NCBI GenBank assembly: GCA_022828595.1
Contig: JAKGHH010000001.1
Coordinates: 135,923,017-135,987,016 of the forward strand
Length of the DNA: 64,000 nucleotides
Reading direction: 5' to 3'
Source of the DNA: Nelumbo lutea
Taxonomy: Eukaryota; Streptophyta; Magnoliopsida; Proteales; Nelumbonaceae
Both the position numbers and the translations under genes were made by a program. This document shows, one piece after another, positions 9,371-22,335 of the stretch (the first letter of the stretch is position 1; each line of letters begins with the position of its first letter). The notes beneath the pieces were generated by a model, which worked only from the letters and a program-made list of their open reading frames with translations, was not told the origin of the DNA and did not search any database.

Positions 9371-12300
9371 CTGCTTATTGCGATTCTTCTCCTCTTCATG
9401 AAAGGCCAGCTCCTGAAACCCGGCATCCAGAAAAGAATGAGTACTTAGATAAATCACACTCAACTTAACAAACCCTTGTCCTAAGTCCTAACTATATAGG
9501 GTCATCCATGGGAAACCTATTTTGCAGTTGTACTCCAACTCATTGCCATTATCCAACAAGAAGAATAAAAATAAAAACTACAGCAAACTTATACCTCTTC
9601 CTCGTATTTAGCAATATCTGGATATAAAGCTGCAATTAAAGCATCATAATTTGGATCATCCCTCAAAGAACGACGGCTTGCACAATGTGTGCGGCAAGCA
9701 GGGCATTCATTGTTCCTGCAGAAAAGACCAAAGTAGCAATACACATCAGAAAGACTTCAAGATCCTTATGGACAGCCAACTTTTTATAAGTTCCAGCCTA
9801 GACCCTAGATGATAAGGAGATTGTAGTGCCTGCATGCCATTGAACCAAATAAGACATGGCAGAACAGTTTCTTAGCATACCCCAGTCGCATTGATTTGTC
9901 AATGCATTCCCTGCAAAATCGATGCAGGCATTCCATTACAGTTCGTGTCTTCCGTATTATACCTGTCCATACAAGTGTAATTTTTAGAGAACTTTTCTTT
10001 TTTCAAAATGTCAAGAAAGAAAGGCAGGAAAGCGACTCAATGAAACTGGCAAATATTACATATCATGAATTTTGTATGTATTCCTACTTTATATATATGG
10101 TGGAATGGCTAAACAGGATATGTGTAGCCAACCCATATAGTTGGCATAAAGCTTTATTAACTAAAATATCTTGTGAGAAGGAAAAAAAATGCACATGGGA
10201 AAATGTTTTAAGGTGCAAAAGATATGCCATTTAAGCCCCATCATTGGAAAAATGAGGAATGCAGTTGTTTCTATACCAAAAGAAAAAGTCCTTTCCACAC
10301 CCCTCCTAGCTAGATCATCAGCCATAGTGTTCTGTATTGACAGATTTTAGTCTTTAGTTTTATTGCCAAAAGCTAAAGGAAGAAATACAGACTCATTTTA
10401 GCTAGATCATGAAAAACTGTTTTCAATAACTTGTTCAGTTACTAGGCTTTTCTCCTCAATTAATTCCTCCTATTTTCTTCTTGCTTTTACTGCTATTGCA
10501 ACCCATGAAGGTTGCTACTACAATTTTGTGGCCTTATCTTGTTCAATTTTTTTATAGCATACAATCAACTCAACAAGGCCTTGCCCCAACTATATATATG
10601 GGGTTAGCTACATGATCTTTGTTTTGCCACTCCACTCTTTCAAGGGCTGTATTTATTAATAGAAATTAATAAATTACTAATAGAAATCAGAAATAATACA
10701 CCAGTGAATTATGAATGATCCTGAGAGAATGGCAGTTAGCCCCAGTTAACCACCCCACAAACAAAACAAACCCAGCCCATTTATCTTCTTAGATTGCAAA
10801 ATTCAGAACCTAAAAGGCAAACATTAATCATCCCTGCTCATTTTATCCTTATAATGGGGCCCAAACATCTATCTTCTATGTACCCCTTGCTGGGATAAAG
10901 CATCCACCAAAGAATTTGTTGAACTTTGTACCCAGCATATTATTAACTGCATGTTCCTCATTAGCCATCCGAATTGCTTGATCTCATTTCTGTAGCATCA
11001 CATCTCCTGACTCTCCTTGTTCAGCCAACTTATCACAGTTTTTGAGTCCCCTTCAATTACAAGTCTCTCCACCCCCATCTCCTTGGCCTCTTGCACCCCA
11101 ACCACTGCTGCCATCAGTTCTGCTCCATCAAGGGCCATATTGATTGTAAGTTTTTTATGGTATGGCTTGCTAAAATATACTACAAATACATGTTAGAAGA
11201 GAAATGTTATGAAGCATATATTAGAATTGTCCATGTAGCATCTGATGTAGTATTGAACACATATTTATCCAGCAAAGGCATACTAAGCATATGTCAGTAT
11301 TCAAATATTATATAGTCTACAAAAAGTTGTTGAAGTCAGATCCAATAACCTGTGCTAATTTCTAGGTTCTAGGTTGATCCAGAAGAGAAACATGATAATA
11401 GGCTTGGGATAGGACGAACATCTAGGGTGTTTCAAGGGAGGTTTTATTGGCTTATTCAGGACTAATAGGCTCAGGCAACTCTTCCAAGGCAAAGGCATTA
11501 CTGCAATGATTGGGGTTCATGGCAGTGTTGAATGCTCATCATGTGGAGGTGGAAAGATATACTCAGGCATTAATAACTTGGCTCAGAGATGGAAGGACCA
11601 TGGAGGTTCATTTTGAACCAAGAGTTTGTGGAGATGTTTAAGAAAAGCAATCACTGGGGAGTGTAAATGAAACAAACCAAGAGATATTAGAAAATAAAGA
11701 GAATATGGACTGCATTCTTACTGATCTCATAGCTGTGAAAATGGACAAGGGAAGGAAGAATTCAAAGGTGTCTGCCATGGACTTCATTCTTAGGGAGCGG
11801 TACATAATTTCAGCTCATTCCCCACAAAGAAAACAGGTGGTCTTTGACTAGTGACCACTTGAAAATGACTGGATAAAGCTTCACTTTCATGGATGTTTGG
11901 TAGGCAATCCAGGGTCATCAGATGTGCTAGGTGTACAGTGTACCAGTGATTGTTTTGGAGCCACTGTTATGAGTTACTTGGAACCAATTGGGGGAGGGAA
12001 CTAAACTCCAATCATTACTGCAAGGTCTCAAACTTGGTTTTGCTGCAGTAGAATAATAACTTGGAAATTTAGGGGGTTATAGAATTGTCATTGGATGGTT
12101 GGTAATTAATTGTGATGGTACTTGGATCCTAAGGCATTAATTGGGAGAATTAAGAGCTTTAGCTTATAGCCTGAATTGCTCATTCAGGTGGATCTCAAGA
12201 ATAGTAAATTAGATTGCTAACAGACTTGAAAGGGAAAGGAGTGGGTAAACCACACTTGATAGAGGAAATCTAGTCCTGGGATTTAAAGCCTAGGAAAGAG

Positions 12301-15300
12301 GTTCAAATTGGAAAGAAATTGGGGCTCTTTTTAAGAGGTGAAAAATGAGAAAAAAAATAATTTTGGAATTAGAAGAAAGAAATAAAGGCAGAGTTTAGTC
12401 GATATATTTTGCTGGAGATGGTTTAAGTGATTTACAGGTTTGAGGGTATGGAAGCTTCGAAGCTTCCAGAGGAGTGTGTGGTTTGCTATTAAAGATGTGG
12501 AATTTTTTAATGGAGGGACTTTGGAAATGAAGGTTGTGGAAAAACAATAGAGTTAGAACAATGAAGTGAACTTATTGTGAGAAAAATGTTGGATCATGGT
12601 CTAAGTTTTCTTCTTTGTGTAATTTGCTTCAGAAGTAGAAACTGTAATGACTGTTGAGACAATTAGTTGAATAGTGCTCTTGGGTTATGTTGGAATTCTG
12701 TTTTAACCGGGGTGTGGTTGAAAGTGTCTCCTATTTTTCTCTCTCACAGATGATTTCTTATTTTAATGAATTTACTTTATTATGTAAAAATTGTAGTATT
12801 TTTCTATGGATCATAACTTGTTATAGCATCCTTTGTTCTTAAACTTTTCAAAGGCAGCTGTCTCCTTTATGCTCATTGTTGGTAAAATCTCTTTGACTGT
12901 ATTTTTTTATTATTATTGGTAAATCTCTTTGATCATGTTGCTAATTAAAAAAGGCCTGCATAGGTTCAGACACCGGGAGACACTAGATCTCTGATTTCTA
13001 ATGTGAACATCTCGTTCAAGTGGTTCCAGAGACCAACAAACTCATTAGGCCATTTAGTGTTAGATAATTGTACTTTTGTACTCTTTTAGCTTTGCTGGTT
13101 ACAAAAGCTCTTTGCCCTCTTGTCTTGTCTTCTAATTTTGTTAATGATTGCTGCGTTAACAAGTTACCATGTAACTTGTTCATTCCTCCCAAGATCCAAC
13201 ACAAACCCTTTGTGTGGGTAGGCCTTAACAAGTTACCATCAATAACTAGGATTGGTAAAAAATATACAAGGCCCTGATCAAAAAGAATTCAAAACAGGGA
13301 AAAATACTCAGAAGCTAATTACACTGCAGATCTAGATAGAAAAAGATTCCTAGAATCAAAGAAAGAGTTGAAAGATAAATCCATTAGCTGTCTGTGAACT
13401 GCAGCCCATGAGTAGATTCTGCCCCACAAACCTTTTAAAATTGTATCCACCATGTATTGTGTTTATTTTCAAACATTCTCCTATTTCTCTCCGTACATAA
13501 AGACCAAATCAATTCTGCCAGAATGACTTCCCACAAGACTTTCCCTTTCTTTATAGACCCTTTAACTGCCAGTTCCAAAAAAGAGATTTCAGGTCTTCGG
13601 GGAAATAGAAACTAACATCAAACAGCCCCAAAGCTTTCTCCCAAACCATTCTTGCAAGCTTGCAGTGGAAGAATACATGTTCTGCATCCCTCTGTACTCC
13701 AGAAATACATAAATCTTACATATAAACAGCATATCTTGATTTAGACTCCGATTACCATTGAAATCATTTTCTGATCTTACTCGTTTTTTTATGAGACAGA
13801 AAAGGACAAAGACAAGGAAATGTAGCCCAATGGAAAAGCACCCCCGAAAAGATTTACATTCTACCTCATTCCCAAGTCTCTTAAAACCGATGCTGCAACA
13901 GGAAAACAACAGAACTATAGAGAATCAAATGCAAAAATGTAAAAAATATTAAGCATAATATTAAAAAAAATGTTTAAAAAACTATCATCTCAAATTAAAA
14001 TACATCAACATAACATGTAAAACATATTTAAAATGAAATTTTAAAAATAAAACCAAGCATAACACATAAAATATATTCAAGCATGTAAAACTCCCAAACT
14101 CTCGATCTCTTCATCTGTAACCTGTTTCACCCTTTCAATACAACTCCCTCTATTTTCAACTTTTCCCAGCCACCTAAACATCAGAAAATTCCTCTCCTCC
14201 AAAAAGGATAAACCAAGCTTTTTTTTTTTTCTGATAAGTGGACAAACAAGCAATTTCTACCTGCTTTTCTCTGGCCACTGCCTGATGCAAAGGAAAACCT
14301 TGTCCACCATGGTCTTGCTTATTCACTTGTACAATAGCAACAGAGGAGTTAAATCACTAGATCTTATAGTTGCCATTCTTTCTTTTCATCGGTAACTGTT
14401 TCTGTTTACACTTATTGCTAACCCATCTATTAATCCTTAGCAAACTTTGGAATCTATTATAATTTATTCTCAACTTCACAGACAGCTTCTCAGCCTCCCT
14501 CATATAGATCTCTATAGTTATCATTCTGTTGCACAAACATCAAATATTGTGCAGATTGAGTGGAAAACTAAGTAACAGGAGGCCTACCAGAAGCAAGCAT
14601 GTAATCCTCAGGAATAAATTGGTCATAAGATCGTGCTAAGCAAAAATTATTGCTTCATCCAGTTTTAAAGCAATATTCAGTCAGGAAATAGGCAGGTGAA
14701 GAAATTATGGGGTTTTTATTGTTAAAATAAATTTTATAAAAGAAACAACTGGTTAAAGGATCCAAATAGACATTATAATGTGTCAATACATGTAATATTC
14801 ATATGATCTCACTGCACTTACAAAAGTTGGCACTATATCTATCTCAGAAAGAGGTTAGAATTGGATGAACAATACCACTAGATACCTCCACTGAATTATT
14901 ATAAAGAACGCCATTACCCAATGTTAGTCCCAGTTATATTAGGTCTTGGGAGGGGTGGACTGGATATGGACCTAACCTTTGGCACAGAGAGGTCATGTTT
15001 CATGTTATTGTGCATACAGCAATAACCATGACATATAAGGATATCTTCCTCCTGATGTGTATGCTCAGGTTTCTCATTTATATTTATTAAACAGTTGAGT
15101 ATGTAATAAATACCATTCTTCCCAGCAGTGTTTTAAAAGCGCAAGGCGCAGGGGCCAATTTGCACCTGAGGTGCAAGGCGCAAGGTGAGGCGTGCACCTT
15201 TTTGAAGCAAGGTGCAAAAAAATGCTAAAAATGAAAAAAAAAAGTCAGAAAATTCAAAAAATCAAAAAATATTAAACATAATATTAATAAAAAATATAAA

Positions 15301-18300
15301 CGTAAATTTTAAATTAAATGTTTTAAAAAACCTATTATCTAAAATTAAAATACATAAACATAACATGTAAAGCATATTCAGAGGAAAATTTAAAAATAAA
15401 ATCAAACATATAAAACATTTTCAAGCATGTAAAACCCACAATCTCTTTTTTTCCTCAATTGCATTACTTCATGTAGCTAATGTGATGTAAAATACATTAC
15501 ATTCCTGATTCTACAAGCCTCCTTAAATTCTTAGTTCTCACACAAAAAATATTGATATTATAATTTTAATTGCTTTTTAAGAAGATATTTTATTAGGATG
15601 AATGAACGAACAACATTAGCAAATAGGGGATTCTTGGAGCAGAAAAGCATGAATAGGATGAATGAATGAACAACATTAGCAAATAGAGGGTTCTTGGAGA
15701 AGAAAAGCGTGAAATTTTCAAAAGGCGCATGCCTAGGCTGAGGCACAAGGTACATCAAGCACACTTTTGATGTGCATACCCTAAAATGTGCCTCGCCTGT
15801 GCGCCTAGGCGTGCCTTTTGAATCACTGCTTCCCAGTGATAAGATGTAACCAGCACTGATGACTTAAGTTTACCAGCACATTTGTTGGGACCAGATTTTG
15901 TCAAGTAAAAGCCCAAATAATCATACCTAGGCATATTGGGCACTGCACTTCTTTGCGCACATCTGATAACCTTACTAAAACAAATCTGCAAACAAAGACC
16001 AAGAAACAAATCACAGTTAGATTATAGATAAAAACTTTCTTCAATGCATGCTAATAAACATGTTTAGAGGTTGATTAATTGAAAAGCACATGAATCCTTG
16101 CCAGAAATATGAAGCTTATACTTTTTTAGCTACAGCAATAGAAGAAAACCAAGAAAAGTCAAAGGTCTTTCCTTATATTCAGTCCTCACCATTTTTCCTT
16201 GCAGCTAAAAGAAAGTTTAATAGAAAAGGAGAAGAGATACAAAGATCATAACAAACAACAAAGAAAGCACCCAGGAAACCCTTCACACCAGAAGGAAGAC
16301 AGCTCTATACAAATCCTATCTCAGCCCACTCAATTTTCTGTAATTTCACAAACATCCATAATCAAATACACACTGTGTATGATAATACTGGTCATGTACA
16401 CCACAGGCCGACAGATGAAGTGACAGGAAACTGCAATGGTGCAGGTTAAAAACACTAACAAGGACAAGCCAAGCCAAAAGAAAAAATGCATTTGGGAAAC
16501 TAAGCAATCCTGCTAGTAACAGCACCTATAATGTAATAGTGGAGTAGAATCAATACAGACATCCTCAAAAAAGTTGGGGTAAGGCTTGTTTGATGAAGAA
16601 GAGTCAATGTGGTGGATTAAACGATTTACCTACAAAATTAAGATGTTAAAATAGCAATATCTTCTCTAACATAAATTAAACAAAGGTTGACTTTTGTTGT
16701 ATCTCACACATCCTAGCAAGATGGTCAGTATAATAGTGGAGCAGAAGTAATGCAGCTAACCCTGAAGGTTGGGATAAGGATTACATGATGATGTAACAGA
16801 GATAGGCTATTAGTTATATGTCAATTGACTAACAAAATACGATGTTAAATAACTATGTCTTGTCAAATGTAAACTAAACTAAGAATCTATCTTTTTGTTC
16901 TACTCCATGCATTCTAACAAGACAGTAATTAGAATATACATATCTTTTTACATATGGATCAACTTAATGAATACAACACATGCAACAATGTGGCTAAGAG
17001 TCTAAGACCACCATTCAGTATGGACAACAGATTCACAGAATCTTTTGAATAGGCACTTGATATTTAATACATATTTCCCTCTGTATGGCTTTATGTATTT
17101 ATTTATTTTTTGAGAAGTAAATTATCAATTCACTAAGAATGTGTACAATCAGAGGCTGTACAAAGGAAAGTATCAAAGTACAAAAATCACTCAGACCACT
17201 ATCCCATTGGGAATTACAAACAGACTTCCAAATCAAAAAAGATAATTATAGAAAGAACTGTCAACAGTAAACTTTGCTGAAGAACCTTCGTTTTAAAGCA
17301 TCCTTGAGTTTCTTTCTTGCCATATCGACCAGAAGACTGCACCTGGAATCAATTGCCATAAAGTTTTCCCTTTCTTACTTAAGCCATGTATCCACCACCC
17401 TTTCACAAAAGCCACCACTGATGCCAGGTAGCTACTTCTGAATGCAAAGATCCTAAAAGCCCTCTGCATAGCTTTTTAGTAATGAATGGCAATGCATCTA
17501 CTGAGGATTTCGTATGGGCCTCAAATACCAGTTCAGAAATATGAAAAACTAAAATTCAAAAGCAGTGAACTTAGTTCTCAACTGGAATAAGCACCTTATA
17601 ATTGATAAGCATGCATACAAACCATTAAAGAACAGAATTAAAATATTTGATCTCTTGATATAGTCCAGATTAGGAGACTAATTGAAGAGAGCAATATTCT
17701 AAAGATGAAAAACTGGTTACAGATATTGGAAGTTGAATAAAAAAGCTGCATCTTATTGCATCATATACTCATACACATGGAAATGTCTTATCAAGTGAGC
17801 AAGGATCAAAATCTTGGTACAATAAGTTGATTTGTCAAGTCAACTACATTCAGCCAATTCCCCCGTTATTGAATTTCTCTATATTTTCAAAAAAAAAAAA
17901 GAGAGAAAAATATTTATGCACACGCATATACACACAAACAAGCTCATAGCATGATACGCACTCACACTTCAATTAAACAGGCAAAAAGTAAAAGAACAAA
18001 GAATTCCCCACAATTTCCTCAAACTACCATAATTCAGTCCACACAAGATCCACCATAACAGACTGGCTGATGTGTGAACAATTTAACGAGAACGATGATG
18101 AACTTGCAGGGCATCTCTTTATATAACGCATTAGAACATGGGTCCTAAACAAATATTGCTAAATTACAAGGATGGCACACTCTATGTGGGTCATTCCGTC
18201 GCGGCTAGAGTAATGCATAACTAACCTCCGACTTGACTTGGTTCGAACATGGAGCTCTATGGATCGACAAACAGCAATGCAAATCCAAGTTTGGATAGAA

Positions 18301-19006
18301 CAGAGAAAAAGCGGAGCAGCAACATACAGACTCAGCTACGCCAAAAAGAAACTCGAATTGGAAGTATCGGACCTACCAAATATAGATAGATCGCTCGTGC
18401 AACCGAACCAAAGACTCGCGACGTCGAAAAGACATCATCATCGACGAGATCCAAATACAAAAGAAAACACCACCCACATTCAGGGAGAACTGCTATCTTC
18501 CCATAACAGAGGAGATAGAAAAAAACCCAAGTCAAAGGAGCCACGAAAGGCTGGTAAGAAAAGCTAAAGACGATAAGTAAAATAGTAACACATCGAGATC
18601 CCCTTACACACCCCCACCCCATACAACACACCAACTATAATATTGCGCACAAGGGAGACGAAAGGGTGACAGAGATACAAGGGAAAGAGGAAATGAGATA
18701 ACGTACTCGTCTTTATCTCCGCCACTGGACGAAGGGCTTCCATCGAAATCTGAGAAATGGCAAATACACGGAACGATCATGAACCGGAAAACCCAATTTC
18801 AATTTCTGTGTAGAAACAAATAACAAGTAAAAGCAGGTTATTTTAACATGAGATGAGATGGAATACGTACCCTCTTCTCCATCATCGTCTTCGCCCACTC
18901 CTTCTTCCTTGTGTGACTGGTTTTGGTGGTGGTTTTGCTGTTGATAGTGGTGGCGTTGTTGGGATTCCTCCTCTAGATTCTCCGAAGAACGTTTCTGCGC
19001 AGGCAT
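9371..19006 (-). CDS. RING1: RING1-type E3 ubiquitin ligase (Polycomb PRC1), partial
   Basis: Minus-strand gene, six coding exons visible: 19006-18871, 18749-18707, 15985-15927, 9962-9881, 9715-9595 and 9412-9371. All have GT..AG borders and join in frame to give 161 residues. The start is MPAQKRSSEN; an acidic, glutamine/histidine-rich leader follows (residues 10-60). A complete C3HC4 RING occupies residues 75-114 (C75, C78, C91, H93, C96, C99, C111, C114). The stretch after it, CASRRSLRDDPNYDALIAAL, is diagnostic of plant RING1A/RING1B. In this family the protein acts in the nucleus in Polycomb repressive complex 1 and mono-ubiquitinates histone H2A. The C-terminal RAWUL-type half is not in the window; the gene continues past 9370, perhaps beyond position 1. 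Introns of 2.7, 6.0 and over 9 kb are filled with transposons. Confidence 0.92.
10620..11150 (-). pseudogene. LINE RNase H fragment, in RING1 intron
   Basis: Minus sense reads DGAELMAAVVGVQEAKEMG followed by LVIEGDSKTVISW and, further on, NSLVDALSQQGV. These match the E, D and final D regions of LINE-type RNase H. Stops occur after SQEM and in the tail. With 13360-13760 it may form one minus-strand LINE split by the plus-strand LINE at about 11380-12790. Confidence 0.65.
11380..12790 (+). pseudogene. Decayed plus-strand LINE fragment
   Basis: Around 11860-11920 the reading PLENDWIKLHFHGCLVGNPG resembles the start of a LINE RNase H domain (usual ..W.KLNFDGS..GNPG), with stops nearby. A tail containing ATGATTTCTTATTTTAATGAATTTAC near 12750-12775 looks like a LINE 3' end. 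It is too mutated to assign precise ends. Confidence 0.5.
12791..13359. other. RING1 intron spacer
   Basis: AT-rich, no exon. A 13-bp repeat AACAAGTTACCAT occurs at about 13158 and 13227. Confidence 0.35.
13360..13760 (-). pseudogene. LINE zf-RVT region fragment
   Basis: Minus sense reads AEHVFFHCKLARMVWEKALG, then VLWEVILAELIWSLYVERNR. This is the zinc-binding zf-RVT region that ends plant LINE ORF2 (usual HLFFHC...W and ..W.ERN.R.F). It is frameshifted and lacks flanking domains. It lies in the 6-kb RING1 intron. Confidence 0.65.
13930..14105. repeat. Fragment related to the 15126-15828 element
   Basis: AT-rich sequence with ordered matches (AATATTAAGCATAATATTAA, TACATCAACATAACATGTAAA, TTCAAGCATGTAAAAC) to about 15265-15435 inside the 15126-15828 element. 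Ends are missing, so it is an old fragment of the same family. Confidence 0.65.
14106..15117. other. RING1 intron spacer
   Basis: AT-rich with no exon or clear repeat. A CCCAGTTATATTAGGTCTTGGGAGGGGTGGA-type segment near 14928 recurs at about 51200 in the BAC1 intron, suggesting a dispersed (SINE- or MITE-derived) repeat. Confidence 0.4.
15126..15828. mobile_element. Non-autonomous hAT-type element, 703 bp
   Basis: Ends CAGTGTTTTAAAAGCG and CCTTTTGAATCACTG are imperfect inverted repeats, with GGCGCAAGG/GCGCCTAGGC sub-repeats just inside. A perfect 8-bp target duplication CTTCCCAG flanks it (15118-15125 and 15829-15836). The interior is AT-rich and non-coding; it carries a 60-bp tandem duplication at 15595-15714. 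It interrupts the intron between RING1 exons 2 and 4, right next to exon 3 (15985-15927). Confidence 0.92.
15595..15714. repeat. Two-copy 60-bp tandem repeat
   Basis: Units start AGGATGAATGAA at 15595 and 15655 and are nearly identical. They lie inside the 15126-15828 element. Confidence 0.9.
15986..17100. other. RING1 intron 2, no exon seen
   Basis: AT-rich sequence. Two related segments (GTATAATAGTGGAGCAGAAGTAATGCAG near 16728 and AATGTAATAGTGGAGTAGAATCAATACAG near 16531, both followed by a TTGGGGTAAGG/TTGGGATAAGG stretch) suggest an old ~200-bp duplication. Confidence 0.45.
17101..17520 (-). repeat. Possible LINE-derived fragment
   Basis: Minus sense shows stop-interrupted stretches such as GFCERVVDTWLK and ARKKLKDALKRRFFSKVYC. 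An AT-rich end at the low-coordinate side could be a LINE tail. The family is not certain. Confidence 0.25.
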
Positions 19007-19260
19007 TGCGTCTTCCCGTAAAGAGGATTACATAAAAAAGCACGCGAAAATAGAGAAACTCTTCTTCTGAGCTCCCTCGTTGGTGGTGCTTTGTTTGCAA
19101 CTCTCTACTGCATGTTCATGGCTTCGCTTTTGCAGGAGGTAAGACGAGAAGAAGTGAGAAACGCCGATGGAGAGAGGGGGGGTAAGGGGCGTGACTGGCT
19201 GACCGCTTGAGCAAGCTCGTCTCGCTGGAGCGGTCTCGCCTGAATTATCAATATATTACG
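19007..19260 (-). promoter_or_regulatory. RING1 5' leader and proximal promoter
   Basis: Upstream of the RING1 ATG (19006). GC content rises here compared with the introns, including a purine-rich GAGAGAGGGGGGGTAAGGGG run (19169-19189, plus sense). No clear TATA box at a usual distance. The transcription start cannot be placed. Confidence 0.4.
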
Positions 19261-20439
19261 GCTACAAAGCACATGCACCAAAAAATTTCTCTTCCCTCAT
19301 GCCCTTCGCTGGCTGGGAGGGGTAAGAATTTCTGTGATGGGGGTCTTTTAGTAAATTTAACACGACTTGCGTCTACAGATTAGAATCATTTTAGATCGGT
19401 CGCCGGCGGACTTGTCCTGAGCCCCTTTTTCAATTTATTATTATTATACGTGGATAAGAATTAAGAAATTTCATATCCGTATCTGTCAATTTTTGAAAAG
19501 ATAAGGGTAGAAGTGGTATTACAGTTTTGGATGGCACACGCTTTGCACGTGACCCTAGGTTCCCAGTTGTACACGTGGTCGCTGTTTGAGTGTGGTTGGG
19601 TTAGTGCGAGGCTGTGAGCTCGTCCGAGTAGCAACGGCTTTTGCTTAATGCTTATGTTCGCTGCTCTCCTTGCTTCGTTGCTTGTCATCATTGGTCCCGT
19701 TCAAATGTTCAATCATTTCTCTACTTACTTATGTGAAGTTGTGAACTACCCTCGGTGGACCCCAAACAACCCTCCTGAAAATGTGAAAATTAGGACTTAG
19801 GAGCAAAACCAAAGTGGGCTTTGGGCCCATACCGTTTTTGTCCCGCTACCCCTCTTTTGTGTGGAAAGTTGGCCCAATAATTTTACACCCATCAAAATGG
19901 AAAATCCTCAAGAAGTTTCAGGGGTTACCGTTATGTGATAATTCAGCTAAAGTAGACAATGAAATAGTATCAACAAAGATAATCCAAAAGCTGAATCATC
20001 TGAATCTACGATTGAAACACCAGGTGTTTAGGTTGAGTTAGTAGAGAGATGAACATAAAAATGTGGGGTCGAAAAACAGACTGGCCTGGGACATGGGTTG
20101 AGGCCCATCTGGAGTCTTAATCAGCTCATCACTTGGGTTGCCTGCCTACATTGGATTTCGTCTCATCTATATTCTCTTCTTCTCTTTGTTATTTCATTTT
20201 CTTATGTCTATTGGATCTTGTGCTTTGGATTGTGGCTTGTGGGAAAGGAAAATGCACAAAAAAGAAAGTGCTTTAAAAAAGCATAGATATAAAGCTTAAA
20301 TACTTTTATGCCCCCTAAGGTACCAACCCAACCCAACATTATAGTAAGTAAAATACATGAAGTTCAAGTTAGACCAAGTTGACCAAGGCACCAACCCAAC
20401 ATTATATTATATTAAGTTGAGGTACATTATGATGCCAAA
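19261..20439. other. Intergenic spacer
   Basis: No convincing gene. Short ORFs here have no recognisable domain. TAAGTTGA/ACCAACCCAACATTAT is repeated at about 20320 and 20390. Confidence 0.4.
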
Positions 20440-20725
20440 AAGCTACAATAATGAATAAGAACTTATAGGATAAGTGTTTGGGAAAATTGCTTCTTTCAAA
20501 TGGGGGTAGTATAGGTATTTTGAAAATCATATGATTGGCCTAGATGGGCTAAAAACACAATAAGTTCTTGAAAAAAAAAAACAAAATTTTGAGCTATTTT
20601 AAAATAGACTTATTTCCTAAAAGGTACCTATTCAGACTTATCTCTAAATGCATACAAGTGATTATCGGTGTGGTCCTAGCTTAAAATAGGCAGTTTTCCA
20701 ACAAATGCTTACAAATAAAAATATG
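20440..20725. repeat. MITE-like repeat, copy 1
   Basis: Contains TTCAAATGGG-GTAGTATAGGTATTT and a GACTTATTTCCTAAAAGG stretch that recurs at 22120-22270, together with a TACAAGTGATTAT-type end. Members of one dispersed family; precise ends not fixed. Confidence 0.5.
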
Positions 20726-22080
20726 AGCTCCCAACAAGGGCTTAATCAATCAACCCCACCCCTCCTTGCTCTACGTGCGAGTGGATTTTGATGAATAGCC
20801 TGATTGATTACCACTTTTTATGATATTGGTTGATCAGTTATAAGTTTTTCCGGTTTCATATATAAGATTAGGATGGAATTTTCCAACCCTAATCCAATTT
20901 GGGTTTAGTTGGTTTTGGATTGGTCAAACCCAATTTGATTCAAGTTGCACCCATAAGAGTAGCCAAAATGTGGGCAAATTAGATGAGGAGTACAAAACAT
21001 ATGGTTTTTTTTTTTTGTATTCAGTGCCATGTACCACTAATAATGTCCCCTTGACCCCTTCTTCCCCAAAGTGCTGGTTGCAGGATTTGATTTAGCATCA
21101 ACATTGGAACATATGACTTTTAATCATCCATGCTTTTTAACAACAAGTAATTTAAGGGCACATGCTATGCACATGCAAGTAAAGATAGATATATATACAT
21201 ATATATGAAAAGACATTTAAATTGCTTCAATTTTTTACTCAATGATTACCATATGTAACTATGTAAGTATTAACTTTATATGATATGATGTTATTTAAAT
21301 ATTTTGATTTAATTTTTATGGCCTACATAAAAAGTAAGACAAATATCACCATTATATAGCATAGATTATTTTTAATGATATTCATCAACTTTTACTATTG
21401 ACTGAAGTATATGTAACCACCATTGAAAGATAAGATCTTTTATGTATGATCATGATCATAGTGTTTTTTTTTTTTTCAAACCGTAAGAAATTTGGTCAAG
21501 TAATCTACTTTCTAGACTAGTTTTAAAATTTAAGATCAACATATGCTTTGTATTGGACAATTATAGAGTAAATGGTTTGGGTTAAGAAAAGGATCAAAGT
21601 GCAAATCACATAGATTTCGAATTAGCATATAGCTATCAGTTTAATTAATATTTTTTAATGGATCAAAAGCTGGTTAGGAAAAAAATATGAAACAAGAGAG
21701 TCCTATATATGTTGATTGCAATCTTCATGGCTGTCTCACATGTGCATATCCTTCTACTTCTTTTGTCGATAAATTTGGAACAAGTTGATCTAAATTTAAT
21801 CGGCAAATTGGCCCAAGCATAGGAGATAGTTCAATTAAGTAGGGTCCGGAGCCCAAAATTGCAATTATAAATTATAATTTGCACTCATCCTTTCTATGGT
21901 ACCATCTTCTATTCTCAATTTAGATTTAGATTTTGGATTAGCTGAAGGTGTGGTAGTTGTTCAACAGGTCGTGGAACCAATGGTAATGCCTCACATGGGG
22001 TCTATAGTGAAAAATTAAATAATTGTGATATTACATGGGATTCACAATCATTCGTTCAACAAACCTTTATCAAAAAATAA
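20726..22080. other. Intergenic spacer
   Basis: AT-rich. A partial MITE of the AACCCAATTTGATTCAAGTTGCACCC type lies at about 20870-20955. No gene. Confidence 0.4.
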
Positions 22081-22084
22081 ATGA

Positions 22085-22335
22085 TTATAAATATGTGGTG
22101 AAAATGTTCTTTTTTTTTTCAAATGGGATAGTATAGGTATTTGGAAATTACGTGGTGGGCCAAGACAAACCAGATGTGCAATAAACTCAAAAGTGCTTAA
22201 AAATGCATAATTTTTAGCTTATTCAAAACGGGCTTATTTTCTAAAAAAGTCTTACTCAGGCTTATTTTCAAAATGCATACCAGCCTAAAATAAGTGATTA
22301 AATATAAGGCACATCCAAACGGGGCTTAAACCACC
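22085..22335. repeat. MITE-like repeat, copy 2
   Basis: Shares the CAAATGGGATAGTATAGGTATTT and GGGCTTATTTTCTAAAAAAG blocks with 20440-20725. It ends near CCAAACGGGGCTTAA, a typical MITE edge. Confidence 0.5.

Noticed and set aside
18238..18634. ORFs of 100-109 codons on both strands near the RING1 5' end
   Set aside because: They overlap each other on opposite strands within RING1 intron 2, show no domain and have no splice support.
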